A program made the position numbers and the translations under genes. A stretch of 64,000 nt of DNA, taken from Marinobacter subterrani (GTDB lineage: Bacteria; Pseudomonadota; Gammaproteobacteria; Pseudomonadales; Oleiphilaceae). This document shows, piece after piece, positions 39,231-50,804 of the stretch. Below the pieces are notes generated by a model that did no database searches, had not been told where the DNA came from, and saw nothing but the letters and a program-made list of their open reading frames with translations. The stretch spans positions 2,976,001 through 3,040,000 of the forward strand of contig NZ_LFBU01000001.1 of the NCBI RefSeq assembly GCF_001045555.1. Reading direction: 5' to 3'. Position 1 is the first letter of the stretch. Every line of letters starts with the position of its first letter.

Positions 39231-40184
39231 ATGACCTATTCCCCCTCTCCCAGCCACGACCTCTGCACCCTCGTCCTCGAAGACGGCAGGCGGCTGGCAT
39301 ACAGCGATTACGGTGCACCCTCGGGCTATCCGGTTATCTTCGCCCACGGCATGCCCGGGTCACGTCTGGAAGGGCGGTTTTTCGATGAGCAGGCCCGGGC
39401 CGCCGGCTTCCGTATCCTGGCACTGGATCGCCCCGGAATTGGCGCGTCGAACTATCAACCAGACCGGCGCCTACTGGATTACAGCGACGACGTCGGGCAA
39501 TTCGCCGACCAGCTGGAACTTGCCTCCTTCGTGCACATGGGCTGGTCCAGCGGCGGTTCCCGCACCCTCGCCTGCGCGTACAGCCTGGGAGACCGGATCA
39601 GCCAGGCCGTCGTCCTGTCCGGCTATACCCATTTTGCCGAACTTCCCGACAGCCATACCCTGCTGTTGAAAACACGCTGGCCGGGGCCGGTACTGGCTGA
39701 GCTGAGCACGCCACTGTTTCGGGCCGTAGTTGATGTGGTGGTCTGGATTTCCCGCCGGCGACCCGGCATTTATTTGCGCAAGGCGCGCTCAATGGTCAGC
39801 GAACAGGACCGGCAACTGCTGGAGGATGAGACACTGCGGCACTATTTTCGGGAGGACCAGATTGCCTGCCTGGACAGTGGCGGTCGGGCAATTGCCACGG
39901 ACCTGCTGACCGAAATGACGGACTGGGGATTCCGACTTGCGCAGGTACCGGTACCGACGCTGATTTATCAGGGCCAGCAGGACCCGTTTGTGCCGGAACG
40001 CTTCGCCCACCACATGGCCGAACACATCACCGGGGCCGACCTCAACCTGCTGCCGGAGTCCGGCCATCTGTACCCGCTGGATCCGGGGTTTCAGGCAGGT
40101 CTGTTCCATCGACTTCAGGACATACTCGGCCTTGAGGCCCCGAACGGCACCCGGACCCGGGCCAACGAAGCGAACCCGGTTTAA
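39231..40184 (+). CDS. Alpha/beta hydrolase
   Basis: The 317-residue protein has the hydrolase fold: the oxyanion HGMPGSR loop, the nucleophile elbow GWSSGGSR (Ser near residue 105), the acid in QQDPFVPERF and the histidine in PESGHLYPLD. No signal peptide is seen, so it acts in the cytoplasm. The substrate is unknown. It is divergent from the DUF2156 gene, and the 281-base gap between them holds both promoters but no site I can name. Repeat copy B follows 17 bases after the stop. Confidence 0.88.
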   Translation: MTYSPSPSHDLCTLVLEDGRRLAYSDYGAPSGYPVIFAHGMPGSRLEGRFFDEQARAAGFRILALDRPGIGASNYQPDRRLLDYSDDVGQFADQLELASFVHMGWSSGGSRTLACAYSLGDRISQAVVLSGYTHFAELPDSHTLLLKTRWPGPVLAELSTPLFRAVVDVVVWISRRRPGIYLRKARSMVSEQDRQLLEDETLRHYFREDQIACLDSGGRAIATDLLTEMTDWGFRLAQVPVPTLIYQGQQDPFVPERFAHHMAEHITGADLNLLPESGHLYPLDPGFQAGLFHRLQDILGLEAPNGTRTRANEANPV

Positions 40185-40201
40185 TCCGGACGGGTAAATG
40201 T

Positions 40202-40285
40202 TCGGGATAGGGGGGCAACCAATAGGATCCGCACCGGGCGGTTCGAATGGTGCGAACATTATGGATGGCAGAGCGACCGTTGTGC
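40202..40285 (+). repeat. Dispersed intergenic repeat, copy B
   Basis: This is the compact copy of the repeat also at 37641-37774, in the same orientation. It contains GATGGC and GCCATC arms around AGAGCGACCGTTGT, which can form a hairpin. It also holds an ATGGATGGC stretch reminiscent of the core of the elements at 670 and 12493. Confidence 0.7.
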
Positions 40286-40337
40286 CATCAGCGACGGCTC
40301 AGCGCCGCCACCGATTGAGCCAGACGGGACATCATGT

Positions 40338-40949
40338 CTAGCCGCTGATAAACACCGGCCCTACACCGAAGTTCCAGAGGATGACGGAGCCAACCCGGGT
40401 GGAGACCAGGATCACCAGGGCAACGGTGAGCAACGCACCGACGTACATCACCGCCCGCTCCTTCTCGATCCCCATGACGATCGGCAACCCGTCGTACATC
40501 AGCCAGGCGCCGTAACAGACGGCAACAAGGAAGACGATGGCGTTGAACCAGGGTACCGGGTATAGCAGGGCAAATCCGGCCAGGAACAGGGGAGTACAGG
40601 AATAGGCTGCCAGGGCAATGCCGTTGGCCGGCACATGCTCTTCTTTGGCACCGTAGGTTCTCGCCATCCAGTTGATGGCGTAGCCGAGGGCAAAGACACC
40701 GACCAGCATCGCAAGGTAGGTCAGCACACTGAGTTGCAGTGCACTGATTTCGGTCAGCTTGATCAACCGCTCGTTGCCGACTGTCCAGCCAAAGTAGGCG
40801 GTGGAGATATACGCACAGACTGGTGCGATGGCTGCCAGGACAAGGACATAGGCGACATACAGTCGGCGCGGTGTTTCATGTTCTTTTCGAATGGAAGCCC
40901 ATTCTTCATCAGGATGAGTGAAGAGACCGAAAGCATGTGACAGGAGCAT
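40338..40949 (-). CDS. Yip1 family membrane protein
   Basis: The 203-residue protein has five membrane helices after a short amphipathic head containing FTHPDEEWASIRKEHE, the characteristic start of bacterial Yip1-domain proteins. The family's function in bacteria is unknown. The ATG at 40949 follows a GGGGG run; a TTG two codons earlier would overlap that site. It stands alone, with the sugar operon ending on the other side. Confidence 0.85.
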   Translation of the reverse strand: MLLSHAFGLFTHPDEEWASIRKEHETPRRLYVAYVLVLAAIAPVCAYISTAYFGWTVGNERLIKLTEISALQLSVLTYLAMLVGVFALGYAINWMARTYGAKEEHVPANGIALAAYSCTPLFLAGFALLYPVPWFNAIVFLVAVCYGAWLMYDGLPIVMGIEKERAVMYVGALLTVALVILVSTRVGSVILWNFGVGPVFISG

Positions 40950-41059
40950 GGACAACCCCCTTTCTTTGCTGTTGTTGGTATTTTGAAGTACGGAATCCGG
41001 GCACCGTCAGATCAGCAACCGCTTCCTGTTCTTAACTATAGTCAAGAACCACCACTGCG

Positions 41060-41086
41060 AAAGAAAAATTGACCAGAATCTGGCCA
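41060..41086 (-). terminator. Terminator of the sugar-utilisation operon
   Basis: On the minus strand GGCCAG and CTGGTC pair (one G-U) around a three-base loop and are followed by AATTTTTC. The hairpin lies about 20 bases after the fructokinase stop codon. Confidence 0.6.
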
Positions 41087-41104
41087 GACCTGATGTCGAC
41101 TGGA

Positions 41105-42058
41105 TCACAGTGCTTGCAGATCAGCCATATCGGGTAACGCATCAAACGCGCCGAACCGGGTTGCGGCAACGGCGCCACACCGGCTTGCGAACGTCAGCGT
41201 CGACTCCAGATTCCCGGTCTGATCAAGCCACGCACCAAACTGATCCTTGCTCACTCTCTCCGCCGCCAACCGGTAGAGCAAACCGGCTACGCAGGCATCG
41301 CCAGCGGCGGTCGTATCCACGGCCTGCACCGCCGGAGGCGTAATCTGGCGCAGTCGCTCGCCTGCCCAGGCCTGGAGGGTATTGGGGCCATCGGAAACCA
41401 GCACCAGTGAAACACCCCTGGCCCGGAGTTCGCGGGCCAACTCATCGCCCCGGTTGCCGAAGAGCGCGGTCAGTTCCTCCCGGCTGAATTTCACCAGATC
41501 GGCCTCCACGGCCATGGCGCGGATCAGCTCCGGCGCCACCCTCCGGTCCGGCCACAATGATTCCCGGTAATTGACATCAAAACTGACCAGGCAGCCGGCC
41601 TTTCGGGCCCTTCTGACCAGCTCACGGGTTACCTCCAGGATTGCCGGCTCGGTGAGCGTGTTGGAGCAGAAGTGAAAAATCGGTTGCCCGGACAGCGCCG
41701 CGTCTGGCAACTGGGCTGACTGATACAGCAAGTCTGCCGTGGCCGTGCGATAGAAGGAGAAGCTGCGCTCTCCCGAGTCATCCAGGCCAACCAAGGCCAT
41801 GGCTGTATTGGCATTCGGTGTCTGAACAAGCAGGGAAGTATCGACACCGAACCCGGACAGCGCAGCGACAATCTGGTTGCCGAACAGATCAGCACCGATC
41901 TGGCCGGCAAACCGGGATTGTCCGCCGAGCCGGGCGACACCGACCGCCACATTGGCCGGCGCGCCCCCGGGTTGGGGAACAAACCGGGTGTATCCGTCGA
42001 CCCGCTCACCGCGCATGTCGATCAGTGCTTCACCGAAGCAGAGTACGTCAAAGTTCAT
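41105..42058 (-). CDS. Fructokinase, PfkB/ribokinase family
   Basis: The enzyme phosphorylates a sugar, most likely fructose, with ATP. The 317-residue protein has the N-terminal PfkB signature with GGAPANVAVGVARLGG, the sugar-binding GQIGADLFG region and the C-terminal anion-hole motif DTTAAGDACVAGLL holding the catalytic Asp. The common form of that motif is DTTGAGD, so the Ala is a mild variant. It is the last gene of the eight-gene operon, 32 bases after the LacI gene. With an alpha-glucosidase upstream, capture of fructose released from sucrose is the simplest reading. Confidence 0.88.
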   Translation of the reverse strand: MNFDVLCFGEALIDMRGERVDGYTRFVPQPGGAPANVAVGVARLGGQSRFAGQIGADLFGNQIVAALSGFGVDTSLLVQTPNANTAMALVGLDDSGERSFSFYRTATADLLYQSAQLPDAALSGQPIFHFCSNTLTEPAILEVTRELVRRARKAGCLVSFDVNYRESLWPDRRVAPELIRAMAVEADLVKFSREELTALFGNRGDELARELRARGVSLVLVSDGPNTLQAWAGERLRQITPPAVQAVDTTAAGDACVAGLLYRLAAERVSKDQFGAWLDQTGNLESTLTFASRCGAVAATRFGAFDALPDMADLQAL

Positions 42059-42090
42059 GTTGTCGGGCTCTTTCAGGGTTTGGCCGTGGC

Positions 42091-43140
42091 TCAGGGGCAG
42101 CTTTCGCGCACCAGCAGGCAGGTTGGTAACAGCACGTTGGCGTCTTCCTGTTCACCCAGGAAAATCCGGGCCGCAATACGTCCTTTTTCCGCGCTCTGCT
42201 GGTAGACCGTGGTCAGCGACGGGTGAAGATTGGCGCCCTCGGGGATGCCGTCAAAACCGACAATCCGCACGTCCTCGGGCACTCTCAGCCCCATCTGCAA
42301 TGCCGCCTGAATGGCGGCGAGGGCAATCCGGTCACTCATGCACAGCAGCAGATCCGGGCGGGGATTGCTGGTCAGCGCTTCCCGGGCTGCCTGGTAGGCG
42401 TCCTGATGGGTGTTGGTGGGCGTTGACCAGATACGTTCGGCGGGCACGCGGTAACCGGCCGCCTCCAGGGCATCGGTGTAACCGTGCAGGCGGCGCACGG
42501 AAATGGCCCGGGCTTCGTTGAACAGTTCCCGGTCGCGAATCCGGCAGACCCGGTCCGTGTCCACCAGGCGCAGGCCAAGTATGGCGACGTTTTCCGGCGG
42601 TTGGCGAAGCGCATGTTCGGCACTTCGGCTCGCACCCTCGTAGTTGTCGATGTTGACCCAGGTGCAGCCCTCCAGATCAAAATCCACCGCCACCATGGGC
42701 TTGCCATGTTGCAGCAGCCGCTCGTAGGTCCGGCCCTTCTTCAGCCAGCCATACACGATAAAGCCGTCCACCATGGACTCCTGCAGCCGGCTGCGATGTT
42801 CGTCATCATCCCGGCTTGAGAGCAGTAGCATGTTCATGTGCCGTCGATCCAGCACCTCCGCCAGGCCATGCAGGAACTCACTGGCAACCGGGTCGGTCAG
42901 GCTGTAGGCCAGATTGTCCGCCAGCATTACCCCGACGTTGCCTGTTCGGCCGGTGCGCAGGCTGCGGGCGGCGGCGTTGGGGCCCATGTAGCCCAGGCGT
43001 TTGCACTCCTCGAGAATCCAGCGGCGCCGGGCGTCAGACAGCTGGTCCGGCCGGTTGAAGGCGTTGGAGATGGTGGCGGTAGAGACATTCAGCTTCTCCG
43101 CCATCAACTTGACTGTCAGACGTCTGGACCTGTCGGTCAT
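42091..43140 (-). CDS. LacI family transcriptional regulator
   Basis: The 349-residue repressor has a LacI helix-turn-helix (LTVKLMAEKLNVSTATISNAFNRPDQLS, residues 8-35) and hinge helix region GPNAAARSLRTGRTGNVGVM. A periplasmic-binding-protein-like effector domain ends with VRIVGFDGIPEGANLHPSLTTV. The ATG at 43140 has GGGAG 8 bases ahead. It is encoded inside the operon it probably controls, so repression would be autoregulatory. The two palindromes at 50627-50644 and 50682-50699 have the length and symmetry of LacI-family operators. The inducer is likely a disaccharide or sugar phosphate; this is inference. Confidence 0.92.
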   Translation of the reverse strand: MTDRSRRLTVKLMAEKLNVSTATISNAFNRPDQLSDARRRWILEECKRLGYMGPNAAARSLRTGRTGNVGVMLADNLAYSLTDPVASEFLHGLAEVLDRRHMNMLLLSSRDDDEHRSRLQESMVDGFIVYGWLKKGRTYERLLQHGKPMVAVDFDLEGCTWVNIDNYEGASRSAEHALRQPPENVAILGLRLVDTDRVCRIRDRELFNEARAISVRRLHGYTDALEAAGYRVPAERIWSTPTNTHQDAYQAAREALTSNPRPDLLLCMSDRIALAAIQAALQMGLRVPEDVRIVGFDGIPEGANLHPSLTTVYQQSAEKGRIAARIFLGEQEDANVLLPTCLLVRESCP

Positions 43141-43171
43141 GGGTGTTTCTCCCGCCCGTTTTCCCGGGGTT

Positions 43172-44308
43172 TCATTGCGTCGCGGCACTCACCGGCCCGG
43201 CCGCTTCCGCCGCTGCCTTGAGCGGCCCCAGCGCCTGCCCGCTGCGATCGAACACATGGACCAGTTCGGGGCTCGTGGCCAGTGCCACCCGCTGCCCGGT
43301 CTGAATCTCGCAGGGCACCGGCTGGCGCACAACCATCAACTCGTCCATCCCGGGCAGTTCCACATAAACGTAGGCTTCATTGCCAAGATACTCCACGTTG
43401 ACCACTTCCAGGCCATGCTCCGGCCCCGACAGCGCCAGGCTGAAATGCTCCGGGCGGACACCAACGGTCACCGGGTCGCCGGCGTTCAGGGCCGAGGTGT
43501 CCCGGTTAACGATAATGTCGCCGAGGCCCGGAACGTCAATTGCGGTGGTGGCACCGCCGGTCTGGCCCGCCACCCTGCCCGGCATCAGGTTCATCTTGGG
43601 GGAACCGATAAATCCGGCCACGAACAGGCTGGCCGGTGTCTCGTAGAGCTCGAACGGGGAGCCGACCTGTTCGATGTTGCCACCATTGAGTACCACAATC
43701 TTGTCCGCCAGGGTCATGGCCTCCACCTGATCGTGAGTCACATAGATCATGGTGGACTGCAGACGGTCGTGGAGCTTGGCGATTTCGGTACGCATCTGCA
43801 CCCGCAGGCTGGCATCCAGATTGGATAGCGGCTCGTCGAACAGCATGATCTTCGGTTCCCGGGCCATGGCCCGGCCAATGGCGACCCGCTGGCGCTGGCC
43901 ACCGGAGAGCTCGCGGGGCTTGCGGTCCAGCAGTTTTTCCAGTTGCAGGACTTCGGCGGTCTTCTCCACCCACTCCCGGATTCTGCTCTTGTTGGCCTTG
44001 CCCAGCTTGAGACCGAAGGCGATGTTCTCATAGACCGACATATGCGGATACAGGGCATAGGACTGGAACACCATACCGACACCCCGCTCCTTGGGAGACA
44101 GGTCGGTGACCACCTCACCATCAATCTCGATGTCCCCGCCCGTGGGGTCTTCCAGCCCGGCAATCAGCCGGAGCATGGTTGATTTACCGCAGCCCGACGG
44201 GCCGACAAAGACCACGAATTCGCCGTCTTCGATGCGCAGGTTCACGCACGGCAGTATTTCAATCTGCCCAAAGGTCTTGTTGATATTTTTCAGTTCCACA
44301 CGTGCCAT
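43172..44308 (-). CDS. Sugar ABC transporter ATP-binding protein (MalK/UgpC type)
   Basis: The 378-residue ATPase powers the importer formed with the two permeases and the binding protein upstream. It has Walker A GPSGCGKST (about residues 36-44), the Q-loop FQSYALYPHMSV, signature LSGGQRQRVAIGRA, Walker B IMLFDEPLSNLDA and the switch His in YVTHDQ. A C-terminal TOBE/OB regulatory domain of about 130 residues follows, as in MalK. GGAG lies 8 bases before the ATG at 44308. It is placed between the alpha-glucosidase and LacI genes. Confidence 0.94.
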   Translation of the reverse strand: MARVELKNINKTFGQIEILPCVNLRIEDGEFVVFVGPSGCGKSTMLRLIAGLEDPTGGDIEIDGEVVTDLSPKERGVGMVFQSYALYPHMSVYENIAFGLKLGKANKSRIREWVEKTAEVLQLEKLLDRKPRELSGGQRQRVAIGRAMAREPKIMLFDEPLSNLDASLRVQMRTEIAKLHDRLQSTMIYVTHDQVEAMTLADKIVVLNGGNIEQVGSPFELYETPASLFVAGFIGSPKMNLMPGRVAGQTGGATTAIDVPGLGDIIVNRDTSALNAGDPVTVGVRPEHFSLALSGPEHGLEVVNVEYLGNEAYVYVELPGMDELMVVRQPVPCEIQTGQRVALATSPELVHVFDRSGQALGPLKAAAEAAGPVSAATQ

Positions 44309-44378
44309 GGTGGAGACTCCTCTGTTGATCGCCCGGTCGGTTCCGGGCGCTCCGCTTTTATGAGAGCTCTGCAGAGTT

Positions 44379-45995
44379 TTACAACTCGGCAAAGAGGGCC
44401 TGGTAGGGCGGCAGCACCAGATCACCGCCATCGATGTAACCGGAGAAACCCGGCTCGGTAGTAACCCGGCTGATCTCGCAGGGTACCTGCGTACGGACTT
44501 CCCGGCCGGTCACATTCAGTGCCACCAGCAGGGACTGACCCTCTGACCGACGAATCCAGCAGAGCGCATCGGCGGTGTTTTCGATCAGCTCGAGCTCTCC
44601 GCTGACCAGTGCCGGTTGCTTCTGACGCCAGCGGATCAGGCGCCGGACGCTGTTCAGGGTGGAGGCCGGGTCATCGTCCTGGGTCTGCACCGACAGCTCC
44701 AGGTGGTGCCGGTCCACCGGCAACCAGGGGGTGCCATTGGTGAACCCGCCATGGGTGCCCGGAGTCCAGGGCATGGGGGTACGACACCCGTCACGGCCCT
44801 TGAACTCGGGCCAGAACTCGATGCCGTAGGGGTCCTGCAGTGCCTCGAACGGCACCCATGCCTCCGGCAGCCCCAGTTCCTCACCCTGGTACATCGAGAC
44901 ACTGCCACGGAGGCTGAGCAGCAACGCCATCAAGACCCGGGCGTAGGCATCGGGATCCTGCACGCCAGCACCCCAGCGGCTCACCACCCGCACCACATCG
45001 TGATTGCTCAGGGCCCAGCACGGCCAGCCATCGCCCAGCCCCTGCTGGAACTTCCGTACCACATCCCGGACCCACTCGGGGCCATGCTGGTCGGAAAGCA
45101 GGTCAAAGGAATAGGCCATGTGCAGGCGGTTGCGGCCCCGGGTGTACTCGGCCATTCGCTCCAGTGGCCTGTCGTCTCCGATCTCGCCCACCAGGGTGGT
45201 TTCCGGGAACTCGTCCATCAGCCCGCGCAGGTCCTCCAGGAACGCCAGGTTTTCCGGCTGGCTGAGATCGTACACGTGGCGCTGATAGGTGTAGGGGTTG
45301 ACGCCGTTGGCCACGAAGGTCTTGTTCTCGCCCGCCGGTACCGCCGGGTTATTCTCCAGCCCCTGGCTGTGGTAGTAGAAATTCACCGTGTCGAGGCGGA
45401 AGCCATCGGCACCCAGCTCCAGCCAGAACCGCATGTTATCGAGCTGGGCCCGGCGCACCTCCGGGTTGTGGAAGTTCAGGTCCGGCTGGCTGGCCAGGAA
45501 GTTGTGCAGGTAATACTGGCCCCGGCGACTGTCCCAGGCCCAGGCGCTGCCGCCGAAAATCGACAGCCAGTTGTTGGGGGGCGTGCCGTCGGGCTTCGGG
45601 TCGGCCCAGACGAACCAGTCGGCCCTGGGATTGTCCCGGCTCGAACGGCTTTCCTCGAACCAGGGATGATTTTCTGCGGTGTGACTGAGCACCTGATCAA
45701 TGATCACTTTCAGGCCCAGGCGATGGGCTTCGGCCACCAGGGCCCGGTAGTCGTCCATGGTGCCGAAGATCGGATCCACGCCCCTGTAGTCCGACACGTC
45801 GTAGCCGAAATCCTTCATGGGCGAGGTGAAAAACGGCGACAGCCAGATGGCATCCACACCCAGAGAGGCAACATAGGGCAGCTTTTGGGTAACGCCCTTC
45901 AGGTCACCGATACCATCCCCGTTGCTGTCGAGAAAGCTTCGGGGATAGATCTGGTAGATAATGCCACCTTTCCACCAGGGCTGTGACTGGGTCAT
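44379..45995 (-). CDS. Alpha-glucosidase, GH13 family
   Basis: The 538-residue cytoplasmic enzyme (no signal peptide) belongs to glycoside hydrolase family 13. The nucleophile lies in DGFRLDTVNF, the acid/base in TLVGEIGD, the third Asp in LSNHDVVR, and DQVLSHT forms conserved region I. The length equals that of the Halomonas GH13_23 alpha-glucosidase, which acts on maltose- and sucrose-type alpha-glucosides. The operon context with a fructokinase favours sucrose or a related glucoside as substrate. GAGGAG is 8 bases before the ATG at 45995, and the permease gene ends 15 bases upstream. Confidence 0.92.
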   Translation of the reverse strand: MTQSQPWWKGGIIYQIYPRSFLDSNGDGIGDLKGVTQKLPYVASLGVDAIWLSPFFTSPMKDFGYDVSDYRGVDPIFGTMDDYRALVAEAHRLGLKVIIDQVLSHTAENHPWFEESRSSRDNPRADWFVWADPKPDGTPPNNWLSIFGGSAWAWDSRRGQYYLHNFLASQPDLNFHNPEVRRAQLDNMRFWLELGADGFRLDTVNFYYHSQGLENNPAVPAGENKTFVANGVNPYTYQRHVYDLSQPENLAFLEDLRGLMDEFPETTLVGEIGDDRPLERMAEYTRGRNRLHMAYSFDLLSDQHGPEWVRDVVRKFQQGLGDGWPCWALSNHDVVRVVSRWGAGVQDPDAYARVLMALLLSLRGSVSMYQGEELGLPEAWVPFEALQDPYGIEFWPEFKGRDGCRTPMPWTPGTHGGFTNGTPWLPVDRHHLELSVQTQDDDPASTLNSVRRLIRWRQKQPALVSGELELIENTADALCWIRRSEGQSLLVALNVTGREVRTQVPCEISRVTTEPGFSGYIDGGDLVLPPYQALFAEL

Positions 45996-46010
45996 ACAAA
46001 CACTCCTCAA

Positions 46011-46868
46011 TTAACCTTTCACCGCACCCGCCGTGAGGCCGGATACGATACGACGTTGGAAAATCAGCACCAGCACCACCAGGGGCACGGTCACGATGAC
46101 CGAAGCGGCCATCAGGTTGCCCCAGGGCAACTCGTGCTGGGAGCCGCCGGTGATCAGCGCAATGGCCACGGGCACCGTCCGCTCGCTGTTGGTGAGCGTG
46201 AAGGTGAGCGCAAACAGGAACTCGTTCCAGGCGGCAATAAACGCCAGCAGTCCGGTGGTGGCCATGGCTGGCCACATCAGGGGAATGAACACCCGGAACA
46301 GGGTGGTCAGTGGCGAGGCGCCATCCACAATGGCGGCTTCCTCGAGTTCCTTGGGCAACTGCCGCATGAAGGTGGTCAGAATCCAGACCGTGAAGGGCAG
46401 CGTGAAAATGGTGTAGGAGAAGATCAGCGCCAGCGGATCGTTATACAGGTTCATGGCGCGGATCACCTCGAACAGGCCAGAAAGCACCGCCACCTGCGGG
46501 AACATGGACACGCTCAACACGATCATCAGCACCGCACCCCGGCCGCGAAACTGCACCCGGCCCAAGGCATAGGCCGCGGTCAGCCCGAACGCCATGGCAA
46601 TGACCACCGTGGAGAAGGAGACGAACACCGAGTTCCAGATGCTTTGGAGAAAGGACTCCTGGCTCAGGACCGAGCGGTAGTTCGCCAGGTCGAAGGAGGA
46701 GAACCAGTACTCGACCGTGAACAGCTCCGAGCCACTCTCGAACGAGGTCAGGATGGCGTAGTAAAACGGGAACACCGTGAAAATCAGGATGACCGCCAGC
46801 AGGATCATGAAGGCGATCTTGCTGATCAGTGTTTTCGCCAGTTTCCGGTTCATGGCTCGGCGTCTCAT
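46011..46868 (-). CDS. Sugar ABC transporter permease (MalG type)
   Basis: The 285-residue inner-membrane protein has six membrane helices and the coupling EAA loop EEAAIVDGASPLTTLFRVFIPLM that contacts the ATPase. Its start overlaps the stop of the other permease gene in an ATGA (46865-46868), so translation is coupled and the longer MRRRAMNRK start is kept. Confidence 0.93.
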   Translation of the reverse strand: MRRRAMNRKLAKTLISKIAFMILLAVILIFTVFPFYYAILTSFESGSELFTVEYWFSSFDLANYRSVLSQESFLQSIWNSVFVSFSTVVIAMAFGLTAAYALGRVQFRGRGAVLMIVLSVSMFPQVAVLSGLFEVIRAMNLYNDPLALIFSYTIFTLPFTVWILTTFMRQLPKELEEAAIVDGASPLTTLFRVFIPLMWPAMATTGLLAFIAAWNEFLFALTFTLTNSERTVPVAIALITGGSQHELPWGNLMAASVIVTVPLVVLVLIFQRRIVSGLTAGAVKG

Positions 46869-47857
46869 GACTCACCTCCGATCTGCTTGCGACCCAGGTA
46901 CAGGTAGGTAATGGTCAGCAGGGCGATGATCAGGAACAGCACGGTGGACGCTGCCGAGCCGTAGCCCACGTCCTGGAACTGCACCAGCTGCTGCCGGGCA
47001 TAGACCGACATGGACATGGTGTCCTCACTGTTGGAGGTGAGCACATAAATGACATCGAACACCCGCAGCGCATCCAGTACCCGGAAGATAATCGCCACCA
47101 TCAGCGCCGGCAGGATCAGCGGCAGGGTGACTTTGAAAAACACCCGCACCGGATGAATGCCATCCACTTTCGCGGCTTCATAGCAGTCCGAGGGCAACAT
47201 CTGCAGGGCGGCCAGTGTCAGCAGGGCCATGAACGGCGTGGTTTTCCAGACATCCACCATGATCACCGCCCACATCGACAGATCCGCGTTGGCGGTCCAG
47301 TTCAGGGGCTCGGCAATGATGCCCAGGGTCAGCAGCATGTCGTTGATGATCCCGAACTGGTCGTGCAGCATCCAGCCCCACATCTTGGCCGAGACAATGG
47401 TGGGCACCGCCCAGGGAATCAGCGTGGCTGCCCGGATCAGGCCCCGGCCCCGGAACTGGGCGTTCAGGGTCAGGGCAATGATCAGCCCGAGCACCGTTTC
47501 AAGGCCCACGGAGACCACGGTGAAAAACAGGGTGTTCCATACCGACTGCCACCAGGCGGGGTCGGCCAGCACGCCGAACCACATGCCATCGTCGTAGACC
47601 AGGTAGTTGTCCAGCCCGACCCAGTTGTATTCACTGATGCTCGCGAAGCTGGCATCGGTAAAGCTGAACCAGATGGTGCGCAACAGGGGCCAGCCCGCCA
47701 CGGCAGCCAGCACCAGCAGCATGGGAATCAGGAACAACCATGCCGCACGCAGGCGCTGGCGGTGCACTCGGCTGGGCCGCCGCCGTGCGGGAGACGAAGC
47801 GGTCGGCGATGTGCCGAGCGCTTCGGTTTCTGCGGGTGCCGGAGTTGAGTGGGTCAT
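46865..47857 (-). CDS. Sugar ABC transporter permease (MalF type)
   Basis: The 330-residue permease has a cytoplasmic Pro/Arg-rich head of about 35 residues, six membrane helices and the EAA loop YEAAKVDGIHPVRVFFKVTLPLI. It lacks the large periplasmic loop of E. coli MalF, as is usual for the wider CUT1 family. It starts 6 bases after the binding-protein gene ends. Confidence 0.93.
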   Translation of the reverse strand: MTHSTPAPAETEALGTSPTASSPARRRPSRVHRQRLRAAWLFLIPMLLVLAAVAGWPLLRTIWFSFTDASFASISEYNWVGLDNYLVYDDGMWFGVLADPAWWQSVWNTLFFTVVSVGLETVLGLIIALTLNAQFRGRGLIRAATLIPWAVPTIVSAKMWGWMLHDQFGIINDMLLTLGIIAEPLNWTANADLSMWAVIMVDVWKTTPFMALLTLAALQMLPSDCYEAAKVDGIHPVRVFFKVTLPLILPALMVAIIFRVLDALRVFDVIYVLTSNSEDTMSMSVYARQQLVQFQDVGYGSAASTVLFLIIALLTITYLYLGRKQIGGES

Positions 47858-47863
47858 GACGGA

Positions 47864-49135
<1,272 letters not shown>

Positions 49136-49164
49136 AATGTTCACCTCGTGTTGTTGTTATTGGT

Positions 49165-50644
<1,480 letters not shown>

Positions 50645-50653
50645 CAATTACGG

Positions 50654-50676
50654 AAAAAACCGGGACTGAGCCCGGG
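50654..50676 (-). terminator. Intrinsic terminator between the two operators
   Basis: On the minus strand CCGGG and CCCGG form a hairpin followed by six T residues. It may end the GST transcript, or sit inside the leader of the sugar operon if that promoter is upstream of O2. Confidence 0.65.
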
Positions 50677-50681
50677 GAAAG

Positions 50682-50699
50682 AACTTAACTGATTAAGTT
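50682..50699. promoter_or_regulatory. LacI-type operator O2
   Basis: AACTTAACTGATTAAGTT has the same AACTTAA/TTAAGTT arms as O1. The two centres are 55 bases apart, about five helical turns, suiting cooperative binding by one repressor tetramer or two dimers. A possible minus-strand -10 (TATCTT) lies just upstream of it. Confidence 0.75.
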
Positions 50700-50804
50700 A
50701 TGACCAAAGATAAAAGCACAGGGTAGCTTCCGCAACCTTTCAGGGGGCTTAATTTCAACTTAATTTACGCAGACAGGCGACCGGCGCAAACCGGCCGCCC
50801 GGCA

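Noticed and set aside
40241..40255. GGTTCGAAT in repeat copy B resembles a tRNA T-loop, suggesting an att site in a tRNA fragment.
   Set aside because: The flanking bases do not form a T-arm stem, no acceptor or CCA end follows, and no integrase is nearby.
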